Shown here piece by piece: positions 1 through 7,471 of a stretch of DNA of 9,590 bases. The notes under the pieces are model-generated. The model worked only from the letters and a program-made list of their open reading frames with translations. It did no database searches and was not told the DNA's origin. The stretch spans positions 1 through 9,590 of the forward strand of contig JAEZJD010000151.1 in the NCBI GenBank assembly GCA_023436425.1. Direction: 5' to 3'. This stretch comes from Bacteroidota bacterium (lineage in GTDB: Bacteria; Bacteroidota; Bacteroidia; Chitinophagales; Chitinophagaceae). The translations under genes were made by a program, and so were the position numbers. Position 1 is the first letter of the stretch. Every line of letters begins with the position of its first letter.

Positions 1-430
1 ACGCTGTGCTGATTTTCTCCAGAACCGCCGTATCGGAAGTCTGTTTCCATCTCCAACTTCCTAACGTGGGATCGCCAGAGGGTTTGATGTACAAGTCGCC
101 GTTTAAAATCCGCGACTTTATTTTCCCGGTATAACCAAATTTTGTAGTATACCTAAAGTCTTTTCCCAACAATTCGTAGGCAGTAGCGGCAGTTATCACT
201 TTTAAAGTTGAAGCTGTTGCAAGTCCCACATCCGCATTTTTTTCAAAAAGCACTTTGCCTGTCTTGGCGTCAATAACGTACAAAGAAGTCGTCGCTACAC
301 GCAGTTGAGAGTCGGATTCAAAGCGCTGATATGCCTGTGTTAGCTTTTCCGGAATTGATTGAGAGTGGCAAACTGCGGCAGCAATTACGAATGCAGTTGA
401 AAAGAGAAATTTTTGTATGTGATTGTACAT
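1..430 (-). CDS. dacB: D-alanyl-D-alanine carboxypeptidase/endopeptidase (PBP4 family), N-terminal part
   Basis: Partial gene: the ATG is at 430-428 and the reading frame is open to the left edge, giving 143 codons. Residues 1-23 form a signal peptide (a few polar residues, then a hydrophobic run ending near CHS|QS), so the protein is exported to the periplasm. The PBP4 (peptidase S13) signature follows: the nucleophile motif S74-T-L-K77 in the context ATASTLKVITAA, then GDLYIKPSGDPTLGS around residues 110-125, which is characteristic of this family. Family members cleave D-Ala-D-Ala peptide bonds and cross-links in peptidoglycan. The later SxN and KTG motifs would lie outside the window, so completeness cannot be judged. 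Cys21 is not in a proper lipobox (AAVC lacks Leu/Val/Ile at -3), so a type I signal peptide is preferred. The gene is head-to-head with cinA. Confidence 0.88.
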   Translation of the reverse strand, partial: MYNHIQKFLFSTAFVIAAAVCHSQSIPEKLTQAYQRFESDSQLRVATTSLYVIDAKTGKVLFEKNADVGLATASTLKVITAATAYELLGKDFRYTTKFGYTGKIKSRILNGDLYIKPSGDPTLGSWRWKQTSDTAVLEKISTA

Positions 431-453
431 TGCACTAAAATTAGTTGATAGCA
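412..453. promoter_or_regulatory. Shared divergent promoter region of dacB and cinA (weak boxes)
   Basis: Only 23 bp (431-453) separate the two start codons, so both promoters must overlap each other or the coding ends. On the minus strand, TAATTTTA (443 to 436) matches the Bacteroidota -7 consensus TAnnTTTG at all but the last base and would place dacB transcription close to its ATG. On the plus strand a TTTG at 412-415 lies 20 bp before TAAAATTA (436-443), a poorer match that could serve cinA. Neither has a strong partner box. This is inference from consensus matching only. Confidence 0.25.
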
Positions 454-1713
454 ATGAAAGAGGTGAATGCGGCGATTATTACCATTGGAGATGAACTGCT
501 GATTGGCCAAACGATTGATACGAACAGTGCATTTATTTCACAAGAGTTAAATAAGATTGGCATTTGGGTAAAACGACGGGTGGCGGTTGGCGACGTGAAG
601 GAGGAAATATTGGCTGCGTTTCAGCACGAGTCAAAAGATTGTGACATCATTATCATCACAGGCGGTTTGGGACCTACCGCGGACGATATCACCAAACCTG
701 TTCTATGCGAATACTTCAATACGCAGCTAATAATAAATGAGGAGGCACTTGAGAATGTGAAAAGCATTTTCTCACGATCAAACCGGCCGGTTACAGAAAG
801 AAATTTAAAACAAGCAGAAGTTCCTGCGTCATGCGATGTGCTGCAAAATGCCCGCGGTACTGCACCCGGCATGTGGTTTACTAGGGAGCAAAAGATTTTT
901 ATCTCGTTGCCGGGTGTGCCCCACGAGATGAAAGGATTAATAGCAAACAGCGTAATACCTAAACTGAAGAAACAGATTACATTGCCCGTTGTCGTGCATA
1001 GAACAATGCTTACGGCTGGAATTGGCGAGTCGCAAATTGCAGATCTGCTTGTCGACTTTGAACAATCTTTGCCGCCGCAGATCAAACTTGCCTATCTGCC
1101 GGCATACGGAATGGTGCGCCTGCGCCTGACGGGACGGGCAGAAGATAAAGATGTAATTGTCCGGGAAATTGAGCCGTCGTTCACTGCTTTGAAATCGCTG
1201 ATGCACGAATGGATAATCGCGGATGAAGATGTTTCACTGCAACACGCTTTGGTTAAGCTATTGAAAGAAAAACAACAAACGCTTTCAACTGCCGAAAGCT
1301 GTACAGGCGGCTACATTGCGCATCTCATCACTTCTGTTTCCGGTTCATCCGAAGTTTTCAACGGAAGCGTAGTTGCATATGCAAATAAGGTGAAGGAGAA
1401 TATGTTGCGTGTTGAAAAACACGTTCTGCAAAGTCATGGTGCAGTGAGTGAAGAAACGGTCCGTCAAATGTTAGCTGGAGCATTGCAAAGTGTGCAATCG
1501 GATTATGCGATTGCCACTTCTGGGATTATGGGCCCGTCAGGCGGCTCAGATGAAAAACCTGTGGGTACTGTTTGGATTGCAGTCGGCAATTCTAAAAACA
1601 TTGAAACAAAGAAATTTCACTTCAGATTCGACAGAAACAAGAACATCGAATTGACAGCACATACTGCAATGGTAATGTTGTACCGCTTTATCAAAAACGG
1701 CAATAAATCCTAA
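454..1713 (+). CDS. cinA: CinA-family protein (nucleotide-processing N-domain plus nicotinamide-nucleotide amidase C-domain)
   Basis: Full-length two-domain CinA of 419 residues. A TTG in the same frame at 445 would add three residues. I chose the ATG at 454 because CinA proteins typically begin a few residues before IITIGDELL. The N-terminal MoaB/MogA-like (COG1058) domain shows GDELLIGQ at 12-19 and GGLGPTADD at 70-78; this domain has been linked to ADP-ribose hydrolysis in characterised homologues. The C-terminal PncC-like domain, from about residue 260, has AESCTGG with Ser282 and TSGIMGPSGG at 355-364. It is the part that deamidates nicotinamide mononucleotide to nicotinate mononucleotide in NAD salvage. 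The protein is expected to be cytoplasmic. Despite the name (competence/damage-inducible), no competence gene is nearby. No Shine-Dalgarno sequence precedes the ATG. The E2 gene follows 37 bp downstream on the same strand, so readthrough is possible. Confidence 0.93.
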   Translation: MKEVNAAIITIGDELLIGQTIDTNSAFISQELNKIGIWVKRRVAVGDVKEEILAAFQHESKDCDIIIITGGLGPTADDITKPVLCEYFNTQLIINEEALENVKSIFSRSNRPVTERNLKQAEVPASCDVLQNARGTAPGMWFTREQKIFISLPGVPHEMKGLIANSVIPKLKKQITLPVVVHRTMLTAGIGESQIADLLVDFEQSLPPQIKLAYLPAYGMVRLRLTGRAEDKDVIVREIEPSFTALKSLMHEWIIADEDVSLQHALVKLLKEKQQTLSTAESCTGGYIAHLITSVSGSSEVFNGSVVAYANKVKENMLRVEKHVLQSHGAVSEETVRQMLAGALQSVQSDYAIATSGIMGPSGGSDEKPVGTVWIAVGNSKNIETKKFHFRFDRNKNIELTAHTAMVMLYRFIKNGNKS

Positions 1714-1717
1714 AGCT

Positions 1718-1725
1718 TATTTTTG
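1718..1725 (+). promoter_or_regulatory. Possible -7 promoter box for the E2 gene
   Basis: TATTTTTG is an exact match to the Bacteroidota -7 consensus TAnnTTTG. It sits in the 37-bp gap after cinA and would start a transcript about 20 nt before the E2 ATG. No TTTG lies at the preferred distance upstream (about 17-23 bp), and the region is AT-rich, so a chance match is possible. Confidence 0.35.
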
Positions 1726-1750
1726 ACTCGCAAACTTTAATTGAATTCTC

Positions 1751-3160
1751 ATGCCGACAGTTGATCTGGTAATGCCCAAAATGGGCGAAAGCATAATGGA
1801 AGCAACTATCTTGAAGTGGCACAAACAGCCGGGCGATCAGATTCAAATGGACGAAACGCTGCTGGAAATTGCCACTGACAAAGTAGATACTGAAGTGCCA
1901 TCCACAGCGGAAGGAACTGTTGAGGAAATATTGTATAATGTGAATGACGTAGTGCCGATCGGAAAAGTGATTGCCAGAATAAAGACAGGCACGGAAGTAA
2001 ACGCTAGACAAGAGGCGGGAAACAACACTGCAGAGTCACAGGCCGGTGATTTCAATTTGCAAACTCCGAATACCAATCAGCAATCAGGCGATCGACAGTC
2101 TAGCCATTCACAATGGGAAATGGCTGGTGAAGTTTTCGACAACAAATCTTCAACTCCAAATCAGCAGGCAAGTACTCAAAGTCGTTTCTACTCACCACTT
2201 GTTCTAAATATTGCCCAACAGGAAGGAATATCCTTAAGCGAGCTAGAAAAACTTCACGGAACAGGCGCAGAAGGAAGGGTGAGCAAAAAGGACATTTTGC
2301 AATACGTAAGTGATCGGCGCAGCGGTAAAACCAGGCAGCAAGAGCCGGCAGTACCGGGCCACGGAGACAGACCGGAAAGCTCGCCGGAAGTGCACGCTTC
2401 GGAAAGGGATGAAAGTAGAATGCCCTCTACTGTGCAAACTTCTTACAGCGGCAACGTGGAAATTATCGAAATGGATCGCATGCGCAAGTTGATTGCGGAT
2501 CATATGGTGCGAAGCAAACATACAAGCCCGCATGTAACAAGTTTCACTGAAGCTGATGTGACCAATCTGGTGATGTGGCGCGAAAAAGTGAAAAAAGAAT
2601 TCGAAAAACGTGAAAGCACAAAAATTACGTTTACGCCTTTGTTTATTGAAGCTATTGTCCTTTGTATCAAAAAATTCCCTCTGATCAATAGCTCTCTTGA
2701 TGGCGACAAGATCGTACTCAAAAAAGACATCAACATCGGTATGGCCACTGCACTGCCAACCGGTAATTTGATTGTTCCTGTAATAAAAAATGCTGACCAG
2801 TTGAATTTAGTTGGACTTGCAAAACGAGTGAATACGCTTGCAGACAGTGCCCGGAATAACAAGCTTCGTCCGGAAGATATTGCTGACGGGACCTTCACAT
2901 TAACCAATGTCGGTACGTTTGGAAGTTTGATGGGAACACCGATCATCAATCAACCGCAAGTAGCAATTCTTGCAGTGGGAGCAATTAAAAAACGGCCGGT
3001 AGTGGTGGAAACGCCGCACGGTGACAGCATAGCCATTCGACACATGATGTATTTATCAATGAGTTATGACCACCGAATTGTGGATGGAAGTCTTGGTGCG
3101 ACTTTCTTAACTGCCGTGGCGCACGAGTTGGAAAACTTTAACGGCGATCGGGATTTTTAA
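1751..3160 (+). CDS. Dihydrolipoamide acyltransferase (E2) of a 2-oxo acid dehydrogenase complex
   Basis: Complete E2 of 469 residues with the canonical domain order. The lipoyl domain (about 1-79) carries DKVDTEVPS, with Lys44 as the lipoylated residue. The peripheral subunit-binding domain (about 147-183) shows YSPLVLNIAQQEG then GTGAEGRVSKKDIL. The catalytic acyltransferase domain (about 235-469) ends with the active-site motif DHRIVDG, His441 and Asp445. The enzyme transfers an acyl group from E1-bound thiamine diphosphate via lipoyl-lysine to CoA and forms the cytoplasmic core of the complex. DKVDTEV and the single lipoyl domain suggest a branched-chain-type or general Bacteroidota 2-oxo acid E2 rather than a multi-lipoyl pyruvate E2, but the substrate cannot be settled from sequence. 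The linkers are odd: 81-145 is rich in Gln, Ser, Asn and Thr, and 187-230 is highly charged, instead of Ala/Pro-rich. No E1 or E3 gene is in the window. The gene ends 6 bp from a convergent gene. Confidence 0.93.
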   Translation: MPTVDLVMPKMGESIMEATILKWHKQPGDQIQMDETLLEIATDKVDTEVPSTAEGTVEEILYNVNDVVPIGKVIARIKTGTEVNARQEAGNNTAESQAGDFNLQTPNTNQQSGDRQSSHSQWEMAGEVFDNKSSTPNQQASTQSRFYSPLVLNIAQQEGISLSELEKLHGTGAEGRVSKKDILQYVSDRRSGKTRQQEPAVPGHGDRPESSPEVHASERDESRMPSTVQTSYSGNVEIIEMDRMRKLIADHMVRSKHTSPHVTSFTEADVTNLVMWREKVKKEFEKRESTKITFTPLFIEAIVLCIKKFPLINSSLDGDKIVLKKDINIGMATALPTGNLIVPVIKNADQLNLVGLAKRVNTLADSARNNKLRPEDIADGTFTLTNVGTFGSLMGTPIINQPQVAILAVGAIKKRPVVVETPHGDSIAIRHMMYLSMSYDHRIVDGSLGATFLTAVAHELENFNGDRDF

Positions 3161-3166
3161 ACTACG

Positions 3167-3649
3167 TCACTGCGCCAAAGGAAGTTTCTCAAACGTGAGT
3201 GTTTTACCCTTCTTTTTCACCAGATAAATGTATCCATATTCTGTCTCAGGTAAATCCGTCATCACCTGCCGGTTCATTAAAGTGTTCACGATATCGTCCA
3301 CGGTATTCGAATGACCGACGACGAGAATGTTTTGCTTCATTTTAGAAATCTGCTCCGCCAATTCTTTCGATTTAGTGGCATCGTAAATTTCGATCGGCAT
3401 ACCCAGGTGTTTGCTCAGCGGCTGAACCGTTCCAATCGTTCGCATAAAGTTTGTCGAGTAAATGCGGCGAATGTGTTCACCATACAGCACCTTATCCAGT
3501 AGAATTGCTTGTTTCGCCCCTTCAGGTGAAAGGGGTACATCGCCTACCATTTGGTTAGAAGCTTTTTCTGCATGTCGAACAACAAAGTATTTCTGAGCGC
3601 CGCAAGAGGTGATGAAAAAAGCAGCGGCAATAACGATGAGTTTATACAT
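3167..3649 (-). CDS. Histidine phosphatase superfamily protein (SixA/PGM-like), probable lipoprotein
   Basis: Small protein of 160 residues from the ATG at 3649. An in-frame ATG at 3667 would add MLTHVN; the shorter form gives a clean lipoprotein signal and fits a possible -7 box at 3670-3677. The signal is a hydrophobic run followed by the lipobox ITSC, with Cys16 as the expected lipid-anchored residue. The branch-1 histidine phosphatase core follows: VVRHAEK with the nucleophile His26 and Arg25, a second Arg in STNFMRTIGTV (Arg70), and VVGHSNTVDDIV with the second active-site His113. The compact size resembles SixA-type phosphohistidine phosphatases, but those are cytoplasmic. An anchored version would act outside the inner membrane, so the substrate is unknown. 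The C-terminus converges on the E2 gene with a 6-bp gap and no hairpin between them. Confidence 0.85.
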   Translation of the reverse strand: MYKLIVIAAAFFITSCGAQKYFVVRHAEKASNQMVGDVPLSPEGAKQAILLDKVLYGEHIRRIYSTNFMRTIGTVQPLSKHLGMPIEIYDATKSKELAEQISKMKQNILVVGHSNTVDDIVNTLMNRQVMTDLPETEYGYIYLVKKKGKTLTFEKLPLAQ

Positions 3650-3669
3650 ATTCACGTGTGTTAACATTT

Positions 3670-3677
3670 TAAAGATA
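3670..3677 (-). promoter_or_regulatory. Possible -7 box upstream of the lipoprotein phosphatase
   Basis: On the minus strand TATCTTTA (3677 to 3670) matches TAnnTTTG except at the last base. Transcription would begin near 3664, inside or after the alternative ATG at 3667, which favours translation from the ATG at 3649. There is no matching -33 TTTG, so support is weak. Confidence 0.22.
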
Positions 3678-3689
3678 AACGGTATAGCA

Positions 3690-3715
3690 TTTGAAATATC
3701 TAAAGAGTATATTTA
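3690..3715 (+). promoter_or_regulatory. Possible promoter of the unknown 238-residue protein
   Basis: TTTG at 3690-3693 and TATATTTA at 3708-3715 resemble the -33 and -7 elements of Bacteroidota promoters and lie just before the ATG at 3732. The 14-bp spacing is shorter than usual and the last base of the -7 box is off consensus, so this is tentative. Confidence 0.22.
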
Positions 3716-3731
3716 AAAGTAAATCTTCGCT

Positions 3732-4448
3732 ATGAAACAATTGTCTGAAACATGGTTTGCCGAAGGGTACATAGATTTCGAATTGAAAAAATATACACTG
3801 CTTGCATACCTGCAGGAGATAAATAAACATTTTGGCGAAAACAAACTTTATCCTCAGCTTTCGGATCTTGTATTCCATTACAATAACCTTGTCGCATTTA
3901 GAGAAAATAAAAAATTTCTGCAGGAGCATTTCCCAAAAAAACTCACGGGACTTCAAATTGAAAAGCTGCAGTTTCTGTACGAGCAAATGATTGATGATAA
4001 TGATTTGATGGCGGAGCTCGAAGAAATCATCAACTATGCAGCCGGAGAAATGAAAACAACGTTGAGCAGTGGTGCTGAGATTTACGAATTCGTTGAGGAA
4101 AACCTTAGCATTGCACCCGTCGGTATCATCCCTTTGGACGTGCAGGAAGGGTATTTTTTTCTTAGCGCGGGTGGCAACAAGACGACGAGAGTTTATCAGT
4201 ATCAGCTTTCCTTTTTTGAGAAGCACGATGAAAAATACCGCAGTATGAAAACTGCTTTTGTCGACCAACTGCAGCGTTCCATGATACATACATACGAAAA
4301 CATTAAAACAGAGCTAATCCGCAACAGGAGCGAAATGCCGAATCCAGCCGTCTACTGCATCGAAACCGATCTGAGTTTTCCTGTGGAAGAAACTTTGTTG
4401 CCCATTGCAAAACGTTCTTTGGTAAAATACCTTACACCTGCCGCATAA
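3732..4448 (+). CDS. Protein of unknown function (238 residues)
   Basis: I cannot assign this to a named family. It is a complete soluble-looking protein with no signal peptide, no membrane segment and no recognisable catalytic motif. The first 110 residues are predicted by eye to be mostly helical and charged (for example LKKYTLLAYLQEINKHFG and a run of acidic residues around 88-100). A region near 125-160 contains PVGIIPLDVQEGYFFLSAGG, which looks like beta structure. Another amphipathic helical section follows, then a terminal block with PNPAVYCIETDLSFPVEET and AKRSLVKYL. Codon use resembles its neighbours and the frame is intact, so it is very likely a real gene. It stands alone: divergent from the phosphatase (82 bp apart), convergent with the S9 peptidase, and ended by a strong terminator. 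It may be a lineage-restricted conserved cytoplasmic protein; that is inference. Confidence 0.85.
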   Translation: MKQLSETWFAEGYIDFELKKYTLLAYLQEINKHFGENKLYPQLSDLVFHYNNLVAFRENKKFLQEHFPKKLTGLQIEKLQFLYEQMIDDNDLMAELEEIINYAAGEMKTTLSSGAEIYEFVEENLSIAPVGIIPLDVQEGYFFLSAGGNKTTRVYQYQLSFFEKHDEKYRSMKTAFVDQLQRSMIHTYENIKTELIRNRSEMPNPAVYCIETDLSFPVEETLLPIAKRSLVKYLTPAA

Positions 4449-4479
4449 AAAAACAAGATCAAGTAAGTGATAAAAAAAA

Positions 4480-4507
4480 GAGCCGGTTGACGGCTCCTTT
4501 TTGTTTT
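4480..4507. terminator. Bidirectional rho-independent terminator
   Basis: A perfect 6-bp GC-rich stem, GAGCCG (4480-4485) with CGGCTC (4491-4496), has a 5-nt loop GTTGA. It is followed by a T-rich tract (4498-4507) for the plus-strand gene. Eight A residues precede the stem (4472-4479) and become the T-tract on the minus strand. It lies in the 81-bp gap between two convergent stop codons, so one hairpin can end both transcripts. Confidence 0.88.
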
Positions 4508-4529
4508 TGGTATTATTGAGAACGATTGA

Positions 4530-7406
4530 TTATGGTTGTATTTCCAATCCCCACTCTTTTCCTTTTTTTACTGCAGGAATACCTTCGGTTATCCATTTCG
4601 CCGGCTTTTCACCTTTCAAAAGCCAATCGAAAAATTGCTGTTCACGTATTTGAATGTCCTTTCTGTTTTTTCTTTCCACCAGATTGTGTGCTTCGCCATT
4701 GTAGTTCAGCAACCAAACAGGTTTGTTGAGTCGGCGCATGGCTGTGAAAAATTCAATACCCTGATACCAGGGCACTGCGCCATCGGCGTCATTCGCCATA
4801 ATCACCAACGGCGTTTTCACTTTTGGCAGATGGAAAAATGGAGAATTCTCAATATACAAATCAGGTCGCTGCCACGGCGTTGCACCAATGCGGCTTTGTG
4901 TTTTCTCATATTGAAATTGCCTGTTGGCACCGCTTTCCCAGCGTATGCCACCATAGGCGCTGAACATATTTACAACAGGTGCTCCCGCCCATGCAGCTTT
5001 GAACATGTCCGTCGCCGTTATAAGATACGCAACCTGGTATCCGCCCCAACTTTGGCCCTGTATGCCGATATTCTTTTCATCAACCCACGGATTTTTTGCA
5101 AGTGCTTTTGCACCGCTCACAATGTAGTTGTATGCATCTTTCCCGGGATGTCCGGTTGTGTAAGAAATGTCGGGAGTGAAAACAAGATAACCGCGACTCA
5201 CAAAAAATGGAATATTCAGTCTGCTTGGCGTTGGAGAAGGAGCTGTGTAATTGTATAACCCGTCAGAAAGTTTTTCATAGAAGTAGATGAGCATCGGATA
5301 CTTCTTTGTTGCATCAAAATTTTCCGGCTTGTACAAAATGCCGGTTGATTCTTTACCATCGAACGTTTTCCATTTGTATAATTCAGCTGTTCCCCAATTG
5401 TAATTTGATTGCTGTGGATTGATAGAAGACAATCTTTTTTCACCTGCGTCTGACATCACATACAGATCCGGAGATTGCTGATAATTTTCTTTTGTGTAGA
5501 TCAAGGTCTTTGCGTTTCGTGCTTTTGCCAGTGCGCCATACGAATAGTTGCCAAAGGGAACCATGGGTTTAAACGTTTTGCTGTTCACATCAAATATTGC
5601 GTATGCATCGTTCTTTTTCGTTTCATCAAAAAGCCGGAAATACAGAGGCTTTGAAAAATCGATTGTGCGCTGTTCCGGATCGACACGTACGTTTCTCGCC
5701 GTCATTTTCGCAGCTCTTCCTGATTTGTTGAGCAGAATAGGCGCTTTTGTGCCGGTAGGATCAACTTTCCAGATGTCGTAACGGTCGTACACATATACGA
5801 ATGAGTCGTTTTCAGCCCAACCCATCACGCCGTGCGATCTTGGATAATCAGGAACATCATTTTTTTCGTCATAAAGCGGTACTGTGATTTTCGATGTGAT
5901 GTTTTTCAAAGTCTTTCCATCCCAAACGAAGTAATTTTTTAGCTTGTTGTCGTAAAGCAAAATGTACTTGCCGGTTGATGACGGATATACCCCACCTTCA
6001 TGATTTCTTTTTATTAGCGTTTTTGCTCCTGTATTAACATCTACGGCATACACGTCGCTCATGTTCAATCCCCACTGACGTTGCACGCGTCTGCCGGTGT
6101 CGGTAACGGCAATGAACACACTTCCGTCACCTTCCGCAGTTTGAATAATGTTTGGGAAATCTTTAGAGCCGAGCTGCTCGAGGTGATTATTACCAAAATC
6201 GTAGACCGCCAAATAGCTGCGTCTTAGTTCATTCTGGAGGTTAAAAAGCTGCTGCGTTTGCAGGTAATCGTCCTTGTAATTCCAAACGTCGAGTTTAACC
6301 AGGTCGATATCAATCAAGGTGGTGTCTTTTGGTGGCTGAATGGGGGCAGTGCCAAACAATAAACGATTCCCGCTCTTGCTGAAACTCACGTTTCCGTTCT
6401 CACTCACAGTCATGCCCAGCTGCATGCCGACGGACTTTTTGTCAATTAATATTTTGGCGCTGTCGCCGCCTGTGAAAAGGTACAGCTGATAAAATTTTTG
6501 AAGCGCTTTTGTATTCGTGTCTCTTTCAGCAACGAAGGCTAATTTGCTTCCATCTTCCGTAAAAGTGAAACCCTTAAAATCGTTACCACCTTTTAGAATT
6601 GTGTCCAGCTTTTCCTTTGTCAAATCATAGATTACAACAGCATTTTTGCTGGATCGGTCTTTCGGATCTTTCGCTACTTCTAAGACGAGCTTTTGTCCGT
6701 ATTTGTTGAAGTAGTAATCTGCAATGTTTTTGAAAAGTCTCTCTTTACCTGTGTTCAAATTGCGCAGAAACAAATCGCTTCCTTCAGCAGCTGCTGCAGC
6801 CGGCGATGGATCATCGTCTGCATCTTCTCCATCTCTGTTCCCGCCTTTGATGTTTTTGAGTTGCGTTACCAACTGCACCAGCGAGTCGATTTTCTTGTTA
6901 AGACTGTCCACTGTTTTTTGAGTTGGCATGCTTGCCGGCCGCATTGTTTGCGGGTCTTTTTCTTTGTGGTAAGCGAGCCAGCCGCCTGCCTTTTCAGGAG
7001 CTTTAAAAGATTTCACCTTAGCAACTTTTACCACATCGTCGCTGCCAAGTTGCAAAATGCCGATCGAATCTTTCGGTAAATCTTCTACCTTCTTCTTTTT
7101 TATTCTCGCATCCCGGGTGTCCTTGTACGGTGGTTTAATCTTAAAAACGATAAAGCGGCTGTCATCTGTGATTACAGAGTTATAACCACGCGGAATTAGT
7201 TTTTTGAATTTACCATCTACCGATTGTACAACCAGTTCTCCATCGCCTTCCTGCGGCGAAACTGTGTAGGCAATCCATTTACCGTCGTTGCTAACGTCGC
7301 GATCTGTGATACTTTGCCAGCCGTCGTACACTGTGTGGTCCAGCGGCTTTTTTTGAGCGAACAAAAAAATGGGAATAAGAAAAAAGAGTAAAAAAGAATA
7401 TTTCAT
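4530..7406 (-). CDS. Secreted S9-family serine peptidase (prolyl oligopeptidase type)
   Basis: Complete 958-residue protein. Residues 1-17 are a signal peptide ending LFA|QKK, placing it in the periplasm or outer envelope. The N-terminal two thirds (about 20-690) has the repeated beta-strand pattern of a beta-propeller (GKWIAYTV, SRFIVFKI, GSKLAFVAE, GKYILLYD). The C-terminal alpha/beta-hydrolase domain (about 700-940) carries the nucleophile motif GQSWGG with Ser786, the Asp in DADGAVPW (Asp875) and the His in GEAHNL (His907), so the catalytic triad is complete. S9 enzymes cleave peptides, often after proline or as dipeptidyl/acylaminoacyl peptidases; the specificity here is not predictable. 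It is longer than typical S9 members of about 650-750 residues, partly because of an insert at 151-209 described separately. A weak -7-like TATTTTAG (7433 to 7426) lies upstream, but cotranscription with the transporter 65 nt upstream is equally possible. Its 3' end uses the shared terminator. Confidence 0.92.
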   Translation of the reverse strand: MKYSFLLFFLIPIFLFAQKKPLDHTVYDGWQSITDRDVSNDGKWIAYTVSPQEGDGELVVQSVDGKFKKLIPRGYNSVITDDSRFIVFKIKPPYKDTRDARIKKKKVEDLPKDSIGILQLGSDDVVKVAKVKSFKAPEKAGGWLAYHKEKDPQTMRPASMPTQKTVDSLNKKIDSLVQLVTQLKNIKGGNRDGEDADDDPSPAAAAAEGSDLFLRNLNTGKERLFKNIADYYFNKYGQKLVLEVAKDPKDRSSKNAVVIYDLTKEKLDTILKGGNDFKGFTFTEDGSKLAFVAERDTNTKALQKFYQLYLFTGGDSAKILIDKKSVGMQLGMTVSENGNVSFSKSGNRLLFGTAPIQPPKDTTLIDIDLVKLDVWNYKDDYLQTQQLFNLQNELRRSYLAVYDFGNNHLEQLGSKDFPNIIQTAEGDGSVFIAVTDTGRRVQRQWGLNMSDVYAVDVNTGAKTLIKRNHEGGVYPSSTGKYILLYDNKLKNYFVWDGKTLKNITSKITVPLYDEKNDVPDYPRSHGVMGWAENDSFVYVYDRYDIWKVDPTGTKAPILLNKSGRAAKMTARNVRVDPEQRTIDFSKPLYFRLFDETKKNDAYAIFDVNSKTFKPMVPFGNYSYGALAKARNAKTLIYTKENYQQSPDLYVMSDAGEKRLSSINPQQSNYNWGTAELYKWKTFDGKESTGILYKPENFDATKKYPMLIYFYEKLSDGLYNYTAPSPTPSRLNIPFFVSRGYLVFTPDISYTTGHPGKDAYNYIVSGAKALAKNPWVDEKNIGIQGQSWGGYQVAYLITATDMFKAAWAGAPVVNMFSAYGGIRWESGANRQFQYEKTQSRIGATPWQRPDLYIENSPFFHLPKVKTPLVIMANDADGAVPWYQGIEFFTAMRRLNKPVWLLNYNGEAHNLVERKNRKDIQIREQQFFDWLLKGEKPAKWITEGIPAVKKGKEWGLEIQP
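6780..6956 (-). other. Coiled-coil, acidic and poly-Ala insert within the S9 peptidase
   Basis: Residues 151-209 of the peptidase interrupt the propeller pattern. Residues V166, L169, I173, L176, V180 and L183 follow 3-4-3-4-3 heptad spacing and predict a short coiled coil. Next come the acidic stretch GEDADDDP (193-200) and a run of five alanines (203-207). Propeller-like sequence resumes at DLFLRNLNTG. This is read directly from the translation; a structural role is inference. Confidence 0.6.
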
Positions 7407-7471
7407 GGTTGTGACTTGTAATCGTCTAAAATAAGGGAATCAGCCCTATAGTTGGTTTGTTTTTCGGCCAA

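Noticed and set aside
445..453. TTG at 445 as the start of cinA
   Set aside because: It adds only three residues before the conserved family start, and the ATG at 454 fits the usual CinA N-terminus better.
2500..2949. A 149-codon open frame on the minus strand opposite the E2 catalytic domain
   Set aside because: Antisense to a conserved enzyme domain, with no recognisable product.
3669..4289. A 206-codon open frame on the minus strand opposite the unknown protein gene
   Set aside because: It is fully antisense to a better-supported gene, its translation is rich in Phe, Cys and His with no domain-like pattern, and it is explained by the codon bias of the plus-strand gene.
4536..5258. A 240-codon open frame on the plus strand opposite the 3' end of the S9 peptidase
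   Set aside because: It covers the catalytic domain of the peptidase on the other strand, and its translation is Cys- and Arg-rich without family motifs.
7407..7471. Possible hairpins in the gap between the transporter and peptidase genes (AGGG...CCCT and TTGG...CCAA)
   Set aside because: Stems of only 4 bp without a following T-tract. They do not support a terminator, so cotranscription stays open.
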